This document shows positions 1 to 8,450 of a stretch of DNA of 64,000 nucleotides, piece by piece; within the stretch, counting starts at the first letter, position 1; the number at the start of each line of letters is the position of its first letter. Position numbers and translations under genes: made by a program. Source of the DNA: Clostridia bacterium. Its GTDB lineage: Bacteria > Bacillota > Clostridia > Oscillospirales > Acutalibacteraceae. Location: positions 124,001-188,000 of the forward strand of contig JAFRQM010000049.1 of assembly GCA_017428625.1 (NCBI GenBank), read 5' to 3'. The notes below the pieces were generated by a model. It was not told where the DNA came from. It made no database searches and saw only the letters and a list, made by a program, of their open reading frames with translations.

Positions 1-761
1 CCGCCTCTGAGAATTTCATCGCCCATAAACGGGTAATCCTTTTTCAGTTCAGCATAAAGACGGTCAAACTCCTCTTTGCTCATTCCGCCTGCTTTACCGA
101 TAAACGCGGCGCATTTGTCTTCAAATTCTTCAACACACCAGGCAACACATTTTTCGCCTTTGTATTTCAGGTGCATAAGAAAACCGTAATAATCGGGATA
201 ATCTGCATCAGGGTCGGAAGTCATAAAAGCGTCCCAAGTATAAAAAACATCGTCTTTATCCGGCTGTTTTGTTATGCCGAACCTGTCGGGAAGAGATGCA
301 CGGAACGGTGAGAAAACACCGCTGGCGTCAATAACAAGGTCGCCGTATATTTCTTCGCCGTCAACCACTATTCCCCTGACTCCGGTGTTATTGAATATCA
401 GTTTTTCAACCGTTTTGCCGAAAATGAATTCTGCTCCGGCGTCAATGGCGGCGTTTGCAAGCTGTTTTGCAAGCACTCTTCTGTCAGCCGTCCAGTCTCT
501 TTTATCGTCGGGAAGGTCAAGAACAAGCTGTTTGTCTGAATCGGGGGCAACAAACGCACAGCAGCCGTCTTTGAAAGTCCCTTCGGGAACGGGAATGTCG
601 AGTTCTTCAAAAACCGCTGTTTCGATTGTGTCCCATCGGTCTCTGCTGAGATTGTCAATGCCGTTTTTTTCATAGACTGTAACATTGAAACCGCCCGCGG
701 CAAGAACCTTCGCCGCCTGCATTCCGCCGTGACCTGCGCCGATAACAAGAATCTTTTTCAT
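1..761 (-). CDS. FAD-dependent oxidoreductase, C-terminus cut off by window edge
   Basis: The frame opens at ATG 761 and runs off the left edge without a stop, so about 253 N-terminal residues are visible. It begins MKKILVIGAGHGGMQAAKVL, a classic Rossmann dinucleotide-binding fold with GxGxxG at residues 8-13 and an acidic strand end (VTVYEKNG). A later stretch DLVIDASGVFSPFR matches the second FAD contact of the geranylgeranyl-reductase/monooxygenase-type flavoproteins. A GAGGG ribosome site lies just upstream of the ATG. A weak minus-strand promoter (TTGATT at 835-830, 17-base spacer, TATTTT at 812-807) could drive it. The substrate cannot be named. The fold assignment is firm; the exact subfamily is inference. 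Confidence 0.8.
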   Translation of the reverse strand, partial: MKKILVIGAGHGGMQAAKVLAAGGFNVTVYEKNGIDNLSRDRWDTIETAVFEELDIPVPEGTFKDGCCAFVAPDSDKQLVLDLPDDKRDWTADRRVLAKQLANAAIDAGAEFIFGKTVEKLIFNNTGVRGIVVDGEEIYGDLVIDASGVFSPFRASLPDRFGITKQPDKDDVFYTWDAFMTSDPDADYPDYYGFLMHLKYKGEKCVAWCVEEFEDKCAAFIGKAGGMSKEEFDRLYAELKKDYPFMGDEILRG

Positions 762-860
762 AATTCAACCCTCAAAGCAATTGTATATATCTTTTAACTA
801 ACTTTAAAAATAACATATTTTTAATAAATAATCAATAAACATTATGTTAAAAATTGCTGA

Positions 861-898
861 ACAAATAAAAACAGCGCACCGTAATAAAAACGGTGCGC
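861..898 (-). terminator. Rho-independent terminator of the metallophosphoesterase gene
   Basis: A 9-bp perfect stem (874-882 with 890-898, GCGCACCGT/ACGGTGCGC) with a 7-base loop is followed, reading on the minus strand, by TGTTTTTATTTG. It lies 18 bases past the stop of the gene ending at 916. Confidence 0.85.
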
Positions 899-915
899 CG
901 TGAATACTGAATCAT

Positions 916-1911
916 TCAGACAAGTTCAAAAGTGTATTCGGCGTTTTTATACCAGTTGCCCGTAACCATATTTCTCGGTCTGAAAACTACCCTGTCGCCG
1001 TAAACTTCAAGCTGTGCGCCTCTTCCGCCGAGCGGAAGACCGAATGAATTCACAAGCCCGAAAGAGGGCAATGTGATATAAGTAACGCCGTTTATCTGTT
1101 CGCAACTCTTTATGCCGTAAAGCCTGTCAACAGCCTCGGCTTTGGTGCCCGAATGCATATGACCGCTTATCCAGAAAACATTTTTATATTTTTCAAGAAC
1201 GGGCGCGAGGTCATAGCGGTCTTTTTCAATTCCGCATTCCGGCCATACAATGTCTTCGCTCACGGTGCCTTCAAGCGGCCAGTGGCAGAATACAAAAACG
1301 GGTTTGCCGTCTTTTGTGCCGTCGGCGAGTTCTTCATCCAGAAAGTCAAGCTGTTCCTGAGACATAGTTATTCCGTCCCATTTGCCGCCGTCAAGCACTT
1401 CATCGCCGAGAACTATGAATTTATATCCGTTAAATTCGGTGCTGAAATAATTTACTTCATCATTTCTTCCCATATACTCGTTGCGGTATCTGAGATAGTT
1501 TGCGTAAGCCTCTTCACGTGAAATATCAGTAACATTTCTGTCGCCCGCGTGGCCTATATCGTGGTTGCCCGCAACCGGAATAACAGGAATATCCGTATCA
1601 CCGGCAAGTATTTCAAAAAACTTTGAAAGAGTAGGCTCGTCTGCATAGTTTGTCAGGTCGCCGTTAATAACAACAGCGTCGATATCCGCTTTTGAATTGT
1701 TGAAGGTGTTGAGAGCCGCTTTTAACAGCAGAACGCGGAACAACTCATTTTCTTCAAGATGTGTGTCGGAAATAAGTTCAACATTGAGTTGACAGTCATC
1801 CGAGAGTGTGTCGGTTACGGGCAGAGCGATGCCTTTGTATGGAACGAGCGTGAGAAAAATGCACATAAGAAATGCGCCGAAATGTGAAAAAATGGATTGA
1901 ACTATAGACAT
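916..1911 (-). CDS. exported calcineurin-like metallophosphoesterase
   Basis: The product is 331 residues. The N-terminus carries a hydrophobic stretch (about residues 5-29, HFGAFLMCIFLTLVPYKG) that reads as a signal peptide or membrane anchor, so the enzyme probably acts outside the membrane. The metal-binding motifs of the calcineurin-like phosphoesterase superfamily are present in order: SDTHLEE, NGDLTNY, GNHDIGH, FCHWPLEG and GHMHSG. An AGGAGG site precedes the start by about 7 bases. The gene follows the XRE regulator with a 15-base gap and ends at a strong terminator, so the two form an operon. This is one of three such phosphoesterases in the window. The substrate (nucleotide, phosphodiester or phosphoprotein) is not evident. 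Confidence 0.85.
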   Translation of the reverse strand: MSIVQSIFSHFGAFLMCIFLTLVPYKGIALPVTDTLSDDCQLNVELISDTHLEENELFRVLLLKAALNTFNNSKADIDAVVINGDLTNYADEPTLSKFFEILAGDTDIPVIPVAGNHDIGHAGDRNVTDISREEAYANYLRYRNEYMGRNDEVNYFSTEFNGYKFIVLGDEVLDGGKWDGITMSQEQLDFLDEELADGTKDGKPVFVFCHWPLEGTVSEDIVWPECGIEKDRYDLAPVLEKYKNVFWISGHMHSGTKAEAVDRLYGIKSCEQINGVTYITLPSFGLVNSFGLPLGGRGAQLEVYGDRVVFRPRNMVTGNWYKNAEYTFELV

Positions 1912-1926
1912 ATATTCCTCCTGAAA

Positions 1927-2589
1927 TCAATTTTTTTCCGGATTTTGTTCGCTTGCTGTCTCTTTATCTCTTGCTTTTTGAAGCCTTGAACGGTATCTCA
2001 TATAAAACCAAAGAATTGTCATAACCTGAAAAATTGCGGCAATAATAAAAGTAAGGTAAATTTTTTTTACGGGAACAGAAAGAATAACACTCGTGAAAAC
2101 TCCCCAAACAATTCCGCTGACTGCCAGACACCTTGCCGCCATACCGTGCCAGATGCACGCGAAAACGGTCAGAACAATAAATGATATGGGTATGGCGTAA
2201 ATGAACACAAGCCACTCGCGTATTGTGACATCCTTGAAAAATGTGTCAAAAGCAATTTCGAGCCCGACAAATATAACGGCAGCCGCAAGCCATACGATTC
2301 CTGCCGAAAGCAGGGGAATAATTTTCTTTTTTACACTCAGTTTTTTTACGCTTTTCTCTGTTGCTGCGGATTTTTCGCCGTTTACAAGTTCGCTTAATGT
2401 TATTCCGAATATGTCAGCCATTTCACTTAGAACATAAACATCGGGCAAGCCTTCGGCACGCTCCCATTTTGAAACGGATTTGTCGGTGTAATTGATTTTA
2501 TCGGCGAGCGCACCTTGTGTAAGACCTGCCGCTTTGCGGTAATGCGCTATTTTTTCCGCAACGGTTTTCTTGAATTGCAGTTCATCCAT
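1927..2589 (-). CDS. XRE-family regulator with four-helix membrane domain
   Basis: The product is about 220 residues. Residues 8-62 form a Cro/CI-type helix-turn-helix (KIAHYRKAAGLTQGALADKI ... KSVSKWERAEGLPDVYVL). After a basic linker come four hydrophobic segments, around residues 90-113, 121-144, 150-170 and 175-197, so the protein is a membrane-tethered regulator, a common layout in Clostridia. An upstream in-frame ATG at 2640 exists. I prefer the ATG at 2589 because AAGGAGG lies 8 bases before it and the HTH starts right after. The gene is divergent from the hemolysin-III gene across a symmetric promoter, and upstream of the metallophosphoesterase it probably controls. The ligand is unknown. 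Confidence 0.85.
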   Translation of the reverse strand: MDELQFKKTVAEKIAHYRKAAGLTQGALADKINYTDKSVSKWERAEGLPDVYVLSEMADIFGITLSELVNGEKSAATEKSVKKLSVKKKIIPLLSAGIVWLAAAVIFVGLEIAFDTFFKDVTIREWLVFIYAIPISFIVLTVFACIWHGMAARCLAVSGIVWGVFTSVILSVPVKKIYLTFIIAAIFQVMTILWFYMRYRSRLQKARDKETASEQNPEKN

Positions 2590-2664
2590 TTGCGTCGCCT
2601 CCTTTTCGGAAATTATACAACACAAACAGTTTTTTTTCAATATTAAAAACTTGCAATAAAAATA

Positions 2665-2698
2665 ATGACATTATGAAAAATATGTTATATAATGTCAG
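2665..2698. promoter_or_regulatory. symmetric divergent promoter with 9-bp inverted repeat
   Basis: On the plus strand ATGACA (2665-2670), a 17-base spacer and TATAAT (2688-2693) face the hemolysin-III gene. On the minus strand CTGACA (2698-2693), a 17-base spacer and CATAAT (2675-2670) face the XRE gene. The symmetry comes from a perfect inverted repeat TGACATTAT (2666-2674)/ATAATGTCA (2689-2697). The two polymerase sites overlap, so they should be mutually exclusive. The repeat may also be the XRE protein's own operator. Confidence 0.7.
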
Positions 2699-2722
2699 CA
2701 TATTGATTTCCGGAGTGTTGTT

Positions 2723-3388
2723 ATGACAAGAACAAAAATTTCCGACAGAACTCTTCCCGGCTACACCCGCAAAGAAGAAATACTCAACTGTATTACTCAT
2801 GCGGCAGGCGCTTTTTTTGCCGTTGCCGTGCTTGTCCTCTGCGCCGTTTTTGCCGGGAGCAACTGGGCTCGGGCAGGCGGAATAATATACGGAGCGTCGA
2901 TGCTTGTTCTTTTCACCGCTTCGGCTGTTTACCACGGGCTGAAAAAAGAATACACCAAAAAAGTCTGGCAGGTAATCGACCACTGCTCGGTTTATATTAT
3001 GATTGTCGGTTGTTATATGCCCGTTCTTTTTACGGGAGTCCGCCCGCAGAATGAAAAGCTGTTCGGAACAGTTCTTGTTTGCGTGATTGCCTGCGCGGCA
3101 GCAGGCGCTGTATTTACGGCAATCGATGTAAACAAATACAAGCCGCTTACAATGGTGAGTTATATCGGAATAGGCTGGTTTTTCGTATTGATGCTTAAAA
3201 CTCTCAAAAACGCATATCCCGCAGAGTTTTTATGGTGGGTTCTCGCGGGCGGAATAAGCATAACAGCAGGAACGGTGCTTTACCTGCTCGGTCATAAACA
3301 CCGTTATTTTCACAGCGTTTTTCACCTTGCCGTCGATCTCGGGGCGGTTTTCGCTTTTATCGGCATTTTCAAATACTGTATCATCTGA
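2723..3388 (+). CDS. hemolysin III / PAQR-family membrane protein
   Basis: The product is 221 residues with about seven hydrophobic helices. The family motifs are visible: EEILNCITHAAGAFFA near the N-terminus, SAVYHG and DHCSVYIMIVGCYMP in the middle, and HSVFHLAVDLGA at the C-terminus, which together supply the conserved Ser, Asp and His residues of the CREST/PAQR superfamily. Bacterial members (HlyIII, YqfA) are integral membrane proteins suspected of metal-dependent hydrolase activity or of setting membrane fluidity; the true role is not settled. The gene has its own consensus-like promoter 30 bases upstream. Its stop codon overlaps the ribosome site of the next gene, so the two are probably co-transcribed. 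Confidence 0.88.
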   Translation: MTRTKISDRTLPGYTRKEEILNCITHAAGAFFAVAVLVLCAVFAGSNWARAGGIIYGASMLVLFTASAVYHGLKKEYTKKVWQVIDHCSVYIMIVGCYMPVLFTGVRPQNEKLFGTVLVCVIACAAAGAVFTAIDVNKYKPLTMVSYIGIGWFFVLMLKTLKNAYPAEFLWWVLAGGISITAGTVLYLLGHKHRYFHSVFHLAVDLGAVFAFIGIFKYCII

Positions 3389-3397
3389 GGTAAATAA

Positions 3398-5635
3398 ATG
3401 GCTATGAGCATTGACTGTAACAGAATAAAAGAGATTGTTTCCCGGTATAAAAGCGAATGGCATACACCCGATATTAACGGAACTGACACTCAGCGCATTC
3501 CCGCGACAGCGCTGCTCGGCAACGGTGACGTCGGCGCTTTTTCACGCTCGGATTACGGAACCGTCGCGTTTTCGTTTTCTAAAAGTAATTTCTGGGAACA
3601 TAATGGCTCACCGCTCGCAATCGGAACATTATCGGTCCAGACTGTTGACGGCAGAAAAAACACTTTTTATGAGTGTCAGGATATTCTGAACGCCCGTGTC
3701 ATTACCGAAACAGGCTCAATAAGAGCGGAGTCTTTTATTGTGAAAGACAAAAATCTTTTCGTAATGAAACTGTTCAGTGACAGGGATGTCAATATAAAAC
3801 TCTCTCTTGAAACTTTCAGAAGCGGGGGCAGACCTGTTTCTTCCGCTTTGAATTTTGACAGAATAATCATTCAGAAGCAGACTGTTTTCAGCGGCAGTCA
3901 TACAAAAGCCGCCGTTATAGCCGCTTCTGTTATAGGAGCGCAGGTCGGCAATCTTTTTTGTTCGGACGGGAACGCTTCCGCGGAGTTTGAACTTTTTGAA
4001 GGTAATGAAGTATGTATAGCCGTTGCGGTCTGCTGCGGAAGATCTGATTCATCCGATCCATACAGCCGTGCCATGTTTGCCCTTGACAAAATCAGAAAAC
4101 TTACCGATATTGATTTACTTGAAAAAGAGCATTCATCACAATGGGCGGATTATTGGAGTGCTTCACACATAGATCTTGACACATCGGATGAAAAAATCAA
4201 TACAATTCAAAAATATTATTACGGAGCGCAGTATTTGCTCGGCAGCGGAATATCTGAAAATGCCTGCGCGCCCGGTCTTTACGGAATCTGGCACGCCGGC
4301 GACAATTCTCCATGGAATTCCGATTATCACCTGAATTATAATTTTATTTCTTCGTTTTACGGTTGCGTTTCTTCAAACAGACACAATCTTCTTGTTCCAG
4401 CCTGTATGGCAATAAGAGATTATGTCTCAAAAGGCGAGCGCAACGCTTCGGACATCAATGAGTGGAAAAAGTTTGAGAACAGTTTTATTGAAAAATTAAT
4501 TTCCGAGGGCAGAATAAGCGAAACCGACGGAATACCCGGAGCCGTTCTGTTTCCCGTTGGAATTTCTCCTTACGGCACTGCGGATCCTTCATACTGGAAC
4601 GAAACGATGAACGCCGCATACAGCGCGTTCCCGATGATTGAATACTATCACTCAACAATGGATGAAAGTTTCCGCCGTCAGATTCTTTACCCTTATCTCA
4701 AATCCGTGCTCATTCTGCTTGACGCCTGGCTTGAAGAAGATGAAAACGGTTACGCTCTTTACGCGGGCTACAATGAAGGTTCCTGGTCTAAAAATCCCGC
4801 GGTTGAATTGGCTGCTTATAAACTGTGTCTGCGTGAAGCGGTATCATCCGCCGTCGAAAACGGTATTGATGATGAACTCTGTGTGAAATGGCAGAAATAT
4901 CTTGACGGTCTTGCCGCACAGCCGACAGGCAGAGTTAACGGCAAAACCGTGCTCTCGCTGGCGCAGGAAGAATACACGGGCAAAAAATTCGTTCCCATGC
5001 AGGAGTGCATCCCCGAAGACGGTAACGCAATTCCCCTTGATTGTATAATTCCCGGCGGCGTTTACGGCTATTATTCCTCAAAAGAAGATTTGACTTTACT
5101 GCAGAATACGGTTGAGGCATTTGATGAAGAAAACGCATGGGAGAACGCAAATAATTTTCCCCGACTTTTCGCTTACGCGGTTAATTCAAACTACAACACA
5201 GAGAAGATAATTGACGCATTCGCGCGTGTTATCGATTCATTGATAAAACCGAATCTGACAATAGACGACGGAATTCACGGCTTTGAAAAAGCAGGTGCTG
5301 TCAGAGCGGTCAATGATATGCTTCTTCTCAGCGACAGGGGAGTGATTAAATTATTTCCCGCAGAGCTGAATATTGACGCGTCTTTCGAGAATCTTCGAAC
5401 ATACGGCGCTTTCCTTGTTTCAGCTGAATACAGCGCAGGTGAAAGCAGAATCACAAGTGCTTCGCTTTACAGTGAAACAGGCGGTCTTGTGCGTATAGCG
5501 AAAGAAGACGGAATGAACATTACCGATTCCGAGGGGAATCCCGTTTTTTACAGCATCCACAGGCTTGAAGGCAGAGAAGACGTCGAATATGTCGAATTCG
5601 GAACGCTGGCTGAAAACACATATAATCTGTTTTGA
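3398..5635 (+). CDS. GH95-like six-hairpin glycoside hydrolase, cytoplasmic
   Basis: The product is 745 residues with no signal peptide. The N-terminal half reads as the beta-sandwich of GH95/GH65-type enzymes (ALLGNGDVGAFSRSDYG). The middle carries an (alpha/alpha)6 signature, GLYGIWHAGDNSPWNSDYHL followed by NYN at residues 313-315; in GH95 alpha-L-fucosidases the equivalent Asn-x-Asn helps activate the catalytic water. The fold is well supported; the sugar and exact family are not. With no export signal it should act on imported oligosaccharides. It starts 9 bases after the hemolysin-III stop with GAGG 7 bases upstream of the ATG. No terminator follows; valS has its own promoter 22 bases downstream. 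Confidence 0.7.
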   Translation: MAMSIDCNRIKEIVSRYKSEWHTPDINGTDTQRIPATALLGNGDVGAFSRSDYGTVAFSFSKSNFWEHNGSPLAIGTLSVQTVDGRKNTFYECQDILNARVITETGSIRAESFIVKDKNLFVMKLFSDRDVNIKLSLETFRSGGRPVSSALNFDRIIIQKQTVFSGSHTKAAVIAASVIGAQVGNLFCSDGNASAEFELFEGNEVCIAVAVCCGRSDSSDPYSRAMFALDKIRKLTDIDLLEKEHSSQWADYWSASHIDLDTSDEKINTIQKYYYGAQYLLGSGISENACAPGLYGIWHAGDNSPWNSDYHLNYNFISSFYGCVSSNRHNLLVPACMAIRDYVSKGERNASDINEWKKFENSFIEKLISEGRISETDGIPGAVLFPVGISPYGTADPSYWNETMNAAYSAFPMIEYYHSTMDESFRRQILYPYLKSVLILLDAWLEEDENGYALYAGYNEGSWSKNPAVELAAYKLCLREAVSSAVENGIDDELCVKWQKYLDGLAAQPTGRVNGKTVLSLAQEEYTGKKFVPMQECIPEDGNAIPLDCIIPGGVYGYYSSKEDLTLLQNTVEAFDEENAWENANNFPRLFAYAVNSNYNTEKIIDAFARVIDSLIKPNLTIDDGIHGFEKAGAVRAVNDMLLLSDRGVIKLFPAELNIDASFENLRTYGAFLVSAEYSAGESRITSASLYSETGGLVRIAKEDGMNITDSEGNPVFYSIHRLEGREDVEYVEFGTLAENTYNLF

Positions 5636-5656
5636 TTCATTACTTCCCGTTTCAGG

Positions 5657-5684
5657 TTGACACGGTTTGTTTTTATGTTATAAT
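5657..5684 (+). promoter_or_regulatory. valS promoter
   Basis: A perfect -35 TTGACA (5657-5662), a 16-base spacer and a perfect -10 TATAAT (5679-5684) predict a start near 5691, only about 26 bases before valS. There is no room for a T-box leader. Confidence 0.85.
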
Positions 5685-5716
5685 AATCAAGTATTTTTAA
5701 ATAAGAGGTTTCTGTT

Positions 5717-8401
5717 ATGGCAAAAGAACTCGCAAAACAATATGACCCCAAAGAAGTTGAAGACAGAATATATTCATTCTGGCTCAAAGGCAATTATTTT
5801 CACGCAAAAACCGAAAACGACAAAAAGCCTTATACAATCGTAATTCCGCCTCCCAACATTACAGGTCAGCTTCATATGGGTCACGCCCTTGACAATACTC
5901 TTCAGGATATACTTATACGCTGGAGAAGAATGCAGGGGTATGATACCTTGTGGCTGCCCGGCACCGACCACGCCTCAATAGCAACTGAAGCGAAAATTGT
6001 TGAAAAACTCAGAAGCGAAGGCACCTCAAAAGAAGAACTCGGCAGAGAAAAGTTTCTGCAACGCGCCTGGGACTGGAAAAAACAATACGGCGGCACCATA
6101 ATTAAACAGCTTAAAAAACTCGGTTCATCCTGCGACTGGGAACGCGAAAGATTCACGCTTGATGACGGCTGCTCAAAAGCGGTCCGCGAAGTGTTTGTTC
6201 GCCTTTATGAGCAGGATCTTATTTATCGCGGCAACCGTATGGTCAACTGGTGCCCGCACTGCAACACATCAATTTCAGACGCTGAGGTTGAATATCAGGA
6301 GAAAGACAGCCACTTCTGGCATCTTCTCTATACCGTCAAAGAAACGGGTGAAAAACTCGAACTCGCGACAACACGACCCGAAACAATGCTCGGCGACACT
6401 GCGGTTGCCGTAAACGCCGAGGATGAAAGATATAAACACCTTCACGGCTGTCACGCAATTCTTCCCCTTCTCAACAAAGAAATTCCCATTGTCTGCGATG
6501 AGCACGCCGATATGGAAAAAGGCACCGGTGTTGTTAAAATAACCCCCGCTCACGACCCCAACGACTATGAGGTTGGTCTTCGCCATAATCTTCCGGTCGT
6601 GCGCACATTTACCTATGACGGTCATCTCACAGGCGCAGCGGAAAGAAAAGAATACGAAGAACTTGTCAGGAGCGGCAGAGCGTCCGCCGATGAGCCGGAG
6701 GTTCTTGACTGCGGTAAATACGCCGGTATGACTACTATGGAAGCCCGCAAAGCGATTGTCGCCGACCTTGAGGCAGGCGGATATATCAAAAACATTGAGC
6801 CGCTCAAACACGAGGTTGGCATCTGCTACCGCTGCCACACAGACATTGAACCTATGGTTTCAAAACAGTGGTTTGTCCGTATGGCTCCTCTTGCAGAACC
6901 CGCCATTGAATCGGTAGAAAAAGGCGAAGTTAAATTTGTTCCCGACAGATTCACAAAGAACTATATGAACTGGATGCGCGGCTCACGCGACTGGTGCATA
7001 TCCCGCCAACTCTGGTGGGGTCACCGTATCCCCGCCTGGTATTGCGATGACTGCGGAGAAATGACTGTAAGCAAAACGGATATTGACTCCTGCCCGAAGT
7101 GCGGCGGCAAAAACATTCAGCAGGATTCAGACACTCTTGACACCTGGTTTTCATCGGCTTTATGGCCGTTCTCAACTCTCGGCTGGCCCGATGAAACAGA
7201 AGATCTCAAACATTACTATCCCACAAATACCCTTGTCACAGGCTATGATATAATCGGTTTCTGGGTAAGCCGAATGATTTTCTCCGGCCTTGCCTATACC
7301 GGTAAAGCGCCATTTGATACCGTTCTTATCCACGGCCTTGTCAGAGACGCTCTCGGCAGAAAGATGTCAAAATCTCTCGGCAACGGCGTTGATCCGCTTG
7401 AGGTTATTGACAAATTCGGAGCGGATGCGCTTCGCTTTATGCTCGCTACCGGCAACAGCCCCGGCAACGATATGCGCTACTCGGATGAAAAAGTCAGCGC
7501 CTCCCGCAATTTCGCAAATAAACTCTGGAACGCTTCAAGATTTATTATGATGAATCTCGGCGATGAGAATATTGCCTGCGAACTTCCCGCAAACCTTGCC
7601 CTTGAAGACAAATGGGTTGTCAGTTTATATAATGTTCTTGTCAGAGAAGTTACCGAAAACCTCGAAAAATTCGAGCTTGGAATTGCTGTGGCGAAACTCT
7701 ATGATTTCATCTGGGATGTTTTCTGCGACTGGTATATTGAACTTGCGAAAATCAGGCTTCAGGCAGGCAGCAAGGATGTTAAAAAGATACTTGTTTACAT
7801 TATGACAGGTATTCTCAAACTCCTGCATCCGTTCATGCCGTTCATCACAGAAGAAATATATCAGACTATTCCCCATGGTGACGAAGCGCTTATGATTTCC
7901 GCATGGCCGGAATATGACGAAAATCTTACTTTTTCCGCAGAAGAAGCGGAAATGGACCGCATTATGAAGGCAATACGCGCAATACGCAACCGCAGGTCCG
8001 AAATGAATGTTCCGCCTTCAAAAAAAGCAAAGGTAATAATTGTCAGTGCTTACAAAGAGACATTTGAGCAGGCGGGCGTGTTTATGCAGAGACTTGCAAG
8101 CGCGTCTGAGGTTGAACTTGTCGGCGATTTCAGCGATGATACCGCGGTCTGCATAGTCACGGACGATGCGAAGATTTATATTCCGATGGGCGACCTCATT
8201 GATTTTGAGGCTGAAAAAGCGCGGCTCAACAAAGAACTTGAATCGGCAAAGAAAGACCTCCAGTTTGTCAACAATAAGCTCAACAATGCCAATTTTGTTT
8301 CAAAAGCGCCTCAAGCGGTAGTTTCGGCGCAAAGGGAGCAGGCGGCAAAACTCAGCGAAAAAATTACAATGCTTGAAGAAAGCATTGCAAAATTAGGTTA
8401 A
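5717..8401 (+). CDS. valS: valyl-tRNA synthetase
   Basis: The product is 894 residues, the usual length, and charges tRNA-Val with valine in the cytoplasm. Class I signatures are present: HMGH at residues 53-56 and KMSKS at 549-553. The CP1 editing region (TTRPETMLGDTAVAVN) hydrolyses mischarged Thr-tRNA. A zinc-knuckle-like stretch (CDDCG ... CPKCGG) sits before the second half, and the C-terminus (about residues 830-890) is the Lys/Glu-rich coiled coil typical of ValRS. The start has AAGAGG upstream. The gene has a consensus promoter and a strong terminator close behind. Unusually for a firmicute, no T-box leader precedes it. Confidence 0.98.
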   Translation: MAKELAKQYDPKEVEDRIYSFWLKGNYFHAKTENDKKPYTIVIPPPNITGQLHMGHALDNTLQDILIRWRRMQGYDTLWLPGTDHASIATEAKIVEKLRSEGTSKEELGREKFLQRAWDWKKQYGGTIIKQLKKLGSSCDWERERFTLDDGCSKAVREVFVRLYEQDLIYRGNRMVNWCPHCNTSISDAEVEYQEKDSHFWHLLYTVKETGEKLELATTRPETMLGDTAVAVNAEDERYKHLHGCHAILPLLNKEIPIVCDEHADMEKGTGVVKITPAHDPNDYEVGLRHNLPVVRTFTYDGHLTGAAERKEYEELVRSGRASADEPEVLDCGKYAGMTTMEARKAIVADLEAGGYIKNIEPLKHEVGICYRCHTDIEPMVSKQWFVRMAPLAEPAIESVEKGEVKFVPDRFTKNYMNWMRGSRDWCISRQLWWGHRIPAWYCDDCGEMTVSKTDIDSCPKCGGKNIQQDSDTLDTWFSSALWPFSTLGWPDETEDLKHYYPTNTLVTGYDIIGFWVSRMIFSGLAYTGKAPFDTVLIHGLVRDALGRKMSKSLGNGVDPLEVIDKFGADALRFMLATGNSPGNDMRYSDEKVSASRNFANKLWNASRFIMMNLGDENIACELPANLALEDKWVVSLYNVLVREVTENLEKFELGIAVAKLYDFIWDVFCDWYIELAKIRLQAGSKDVKKILVYIMTGILKLLHPFMPFITEEIYQTIPHGDEALMISAWPEYDENLTFSAEEAEMDRIMKAIRAIRNRRSEMNVPPSKKAKVIIVSAYKETFEQAGVFMQRLASASEVELVGDFSDDTAVCIVTDDAKIYIPMGDLIDFEAEKARLNKELESAKKDLQFVNNKLNNANFVSKAPQAVVSAQREQAAKLSEKITMLEESIAKLG

Positions 8402-8409
8402 CCACAAAG

Positions 8410-8430
8410 GCGGGCTTTTGCCCGCTTTTT
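8410..8430 (+). terminator. terminator after valS
   Basis: GCGGGC-TTTT-GCCCGC followed at once by TTTTT. It lies 8 bases after the valS stop and 20 bases before folC; no promoter is visible between, so folC may depend on read-through. Confidence 0.9.
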
Positions 8431-8450
8431 GACTGAACGGCGGTGTTCTG

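Noticed and set aside
398..748. Minus-strand frame of 116 codons near the left edge
   Set aside because: It lies out of frame within the flavoprotein gene, whose N-terminal Rossmann motif and ribosome site are clear.
6275..6838. Minus-strand open frame (187 codons) inside valS
   Set aside because: Antisense shadow; valS is intact and no ribosome site or domain supports the reverse frame.
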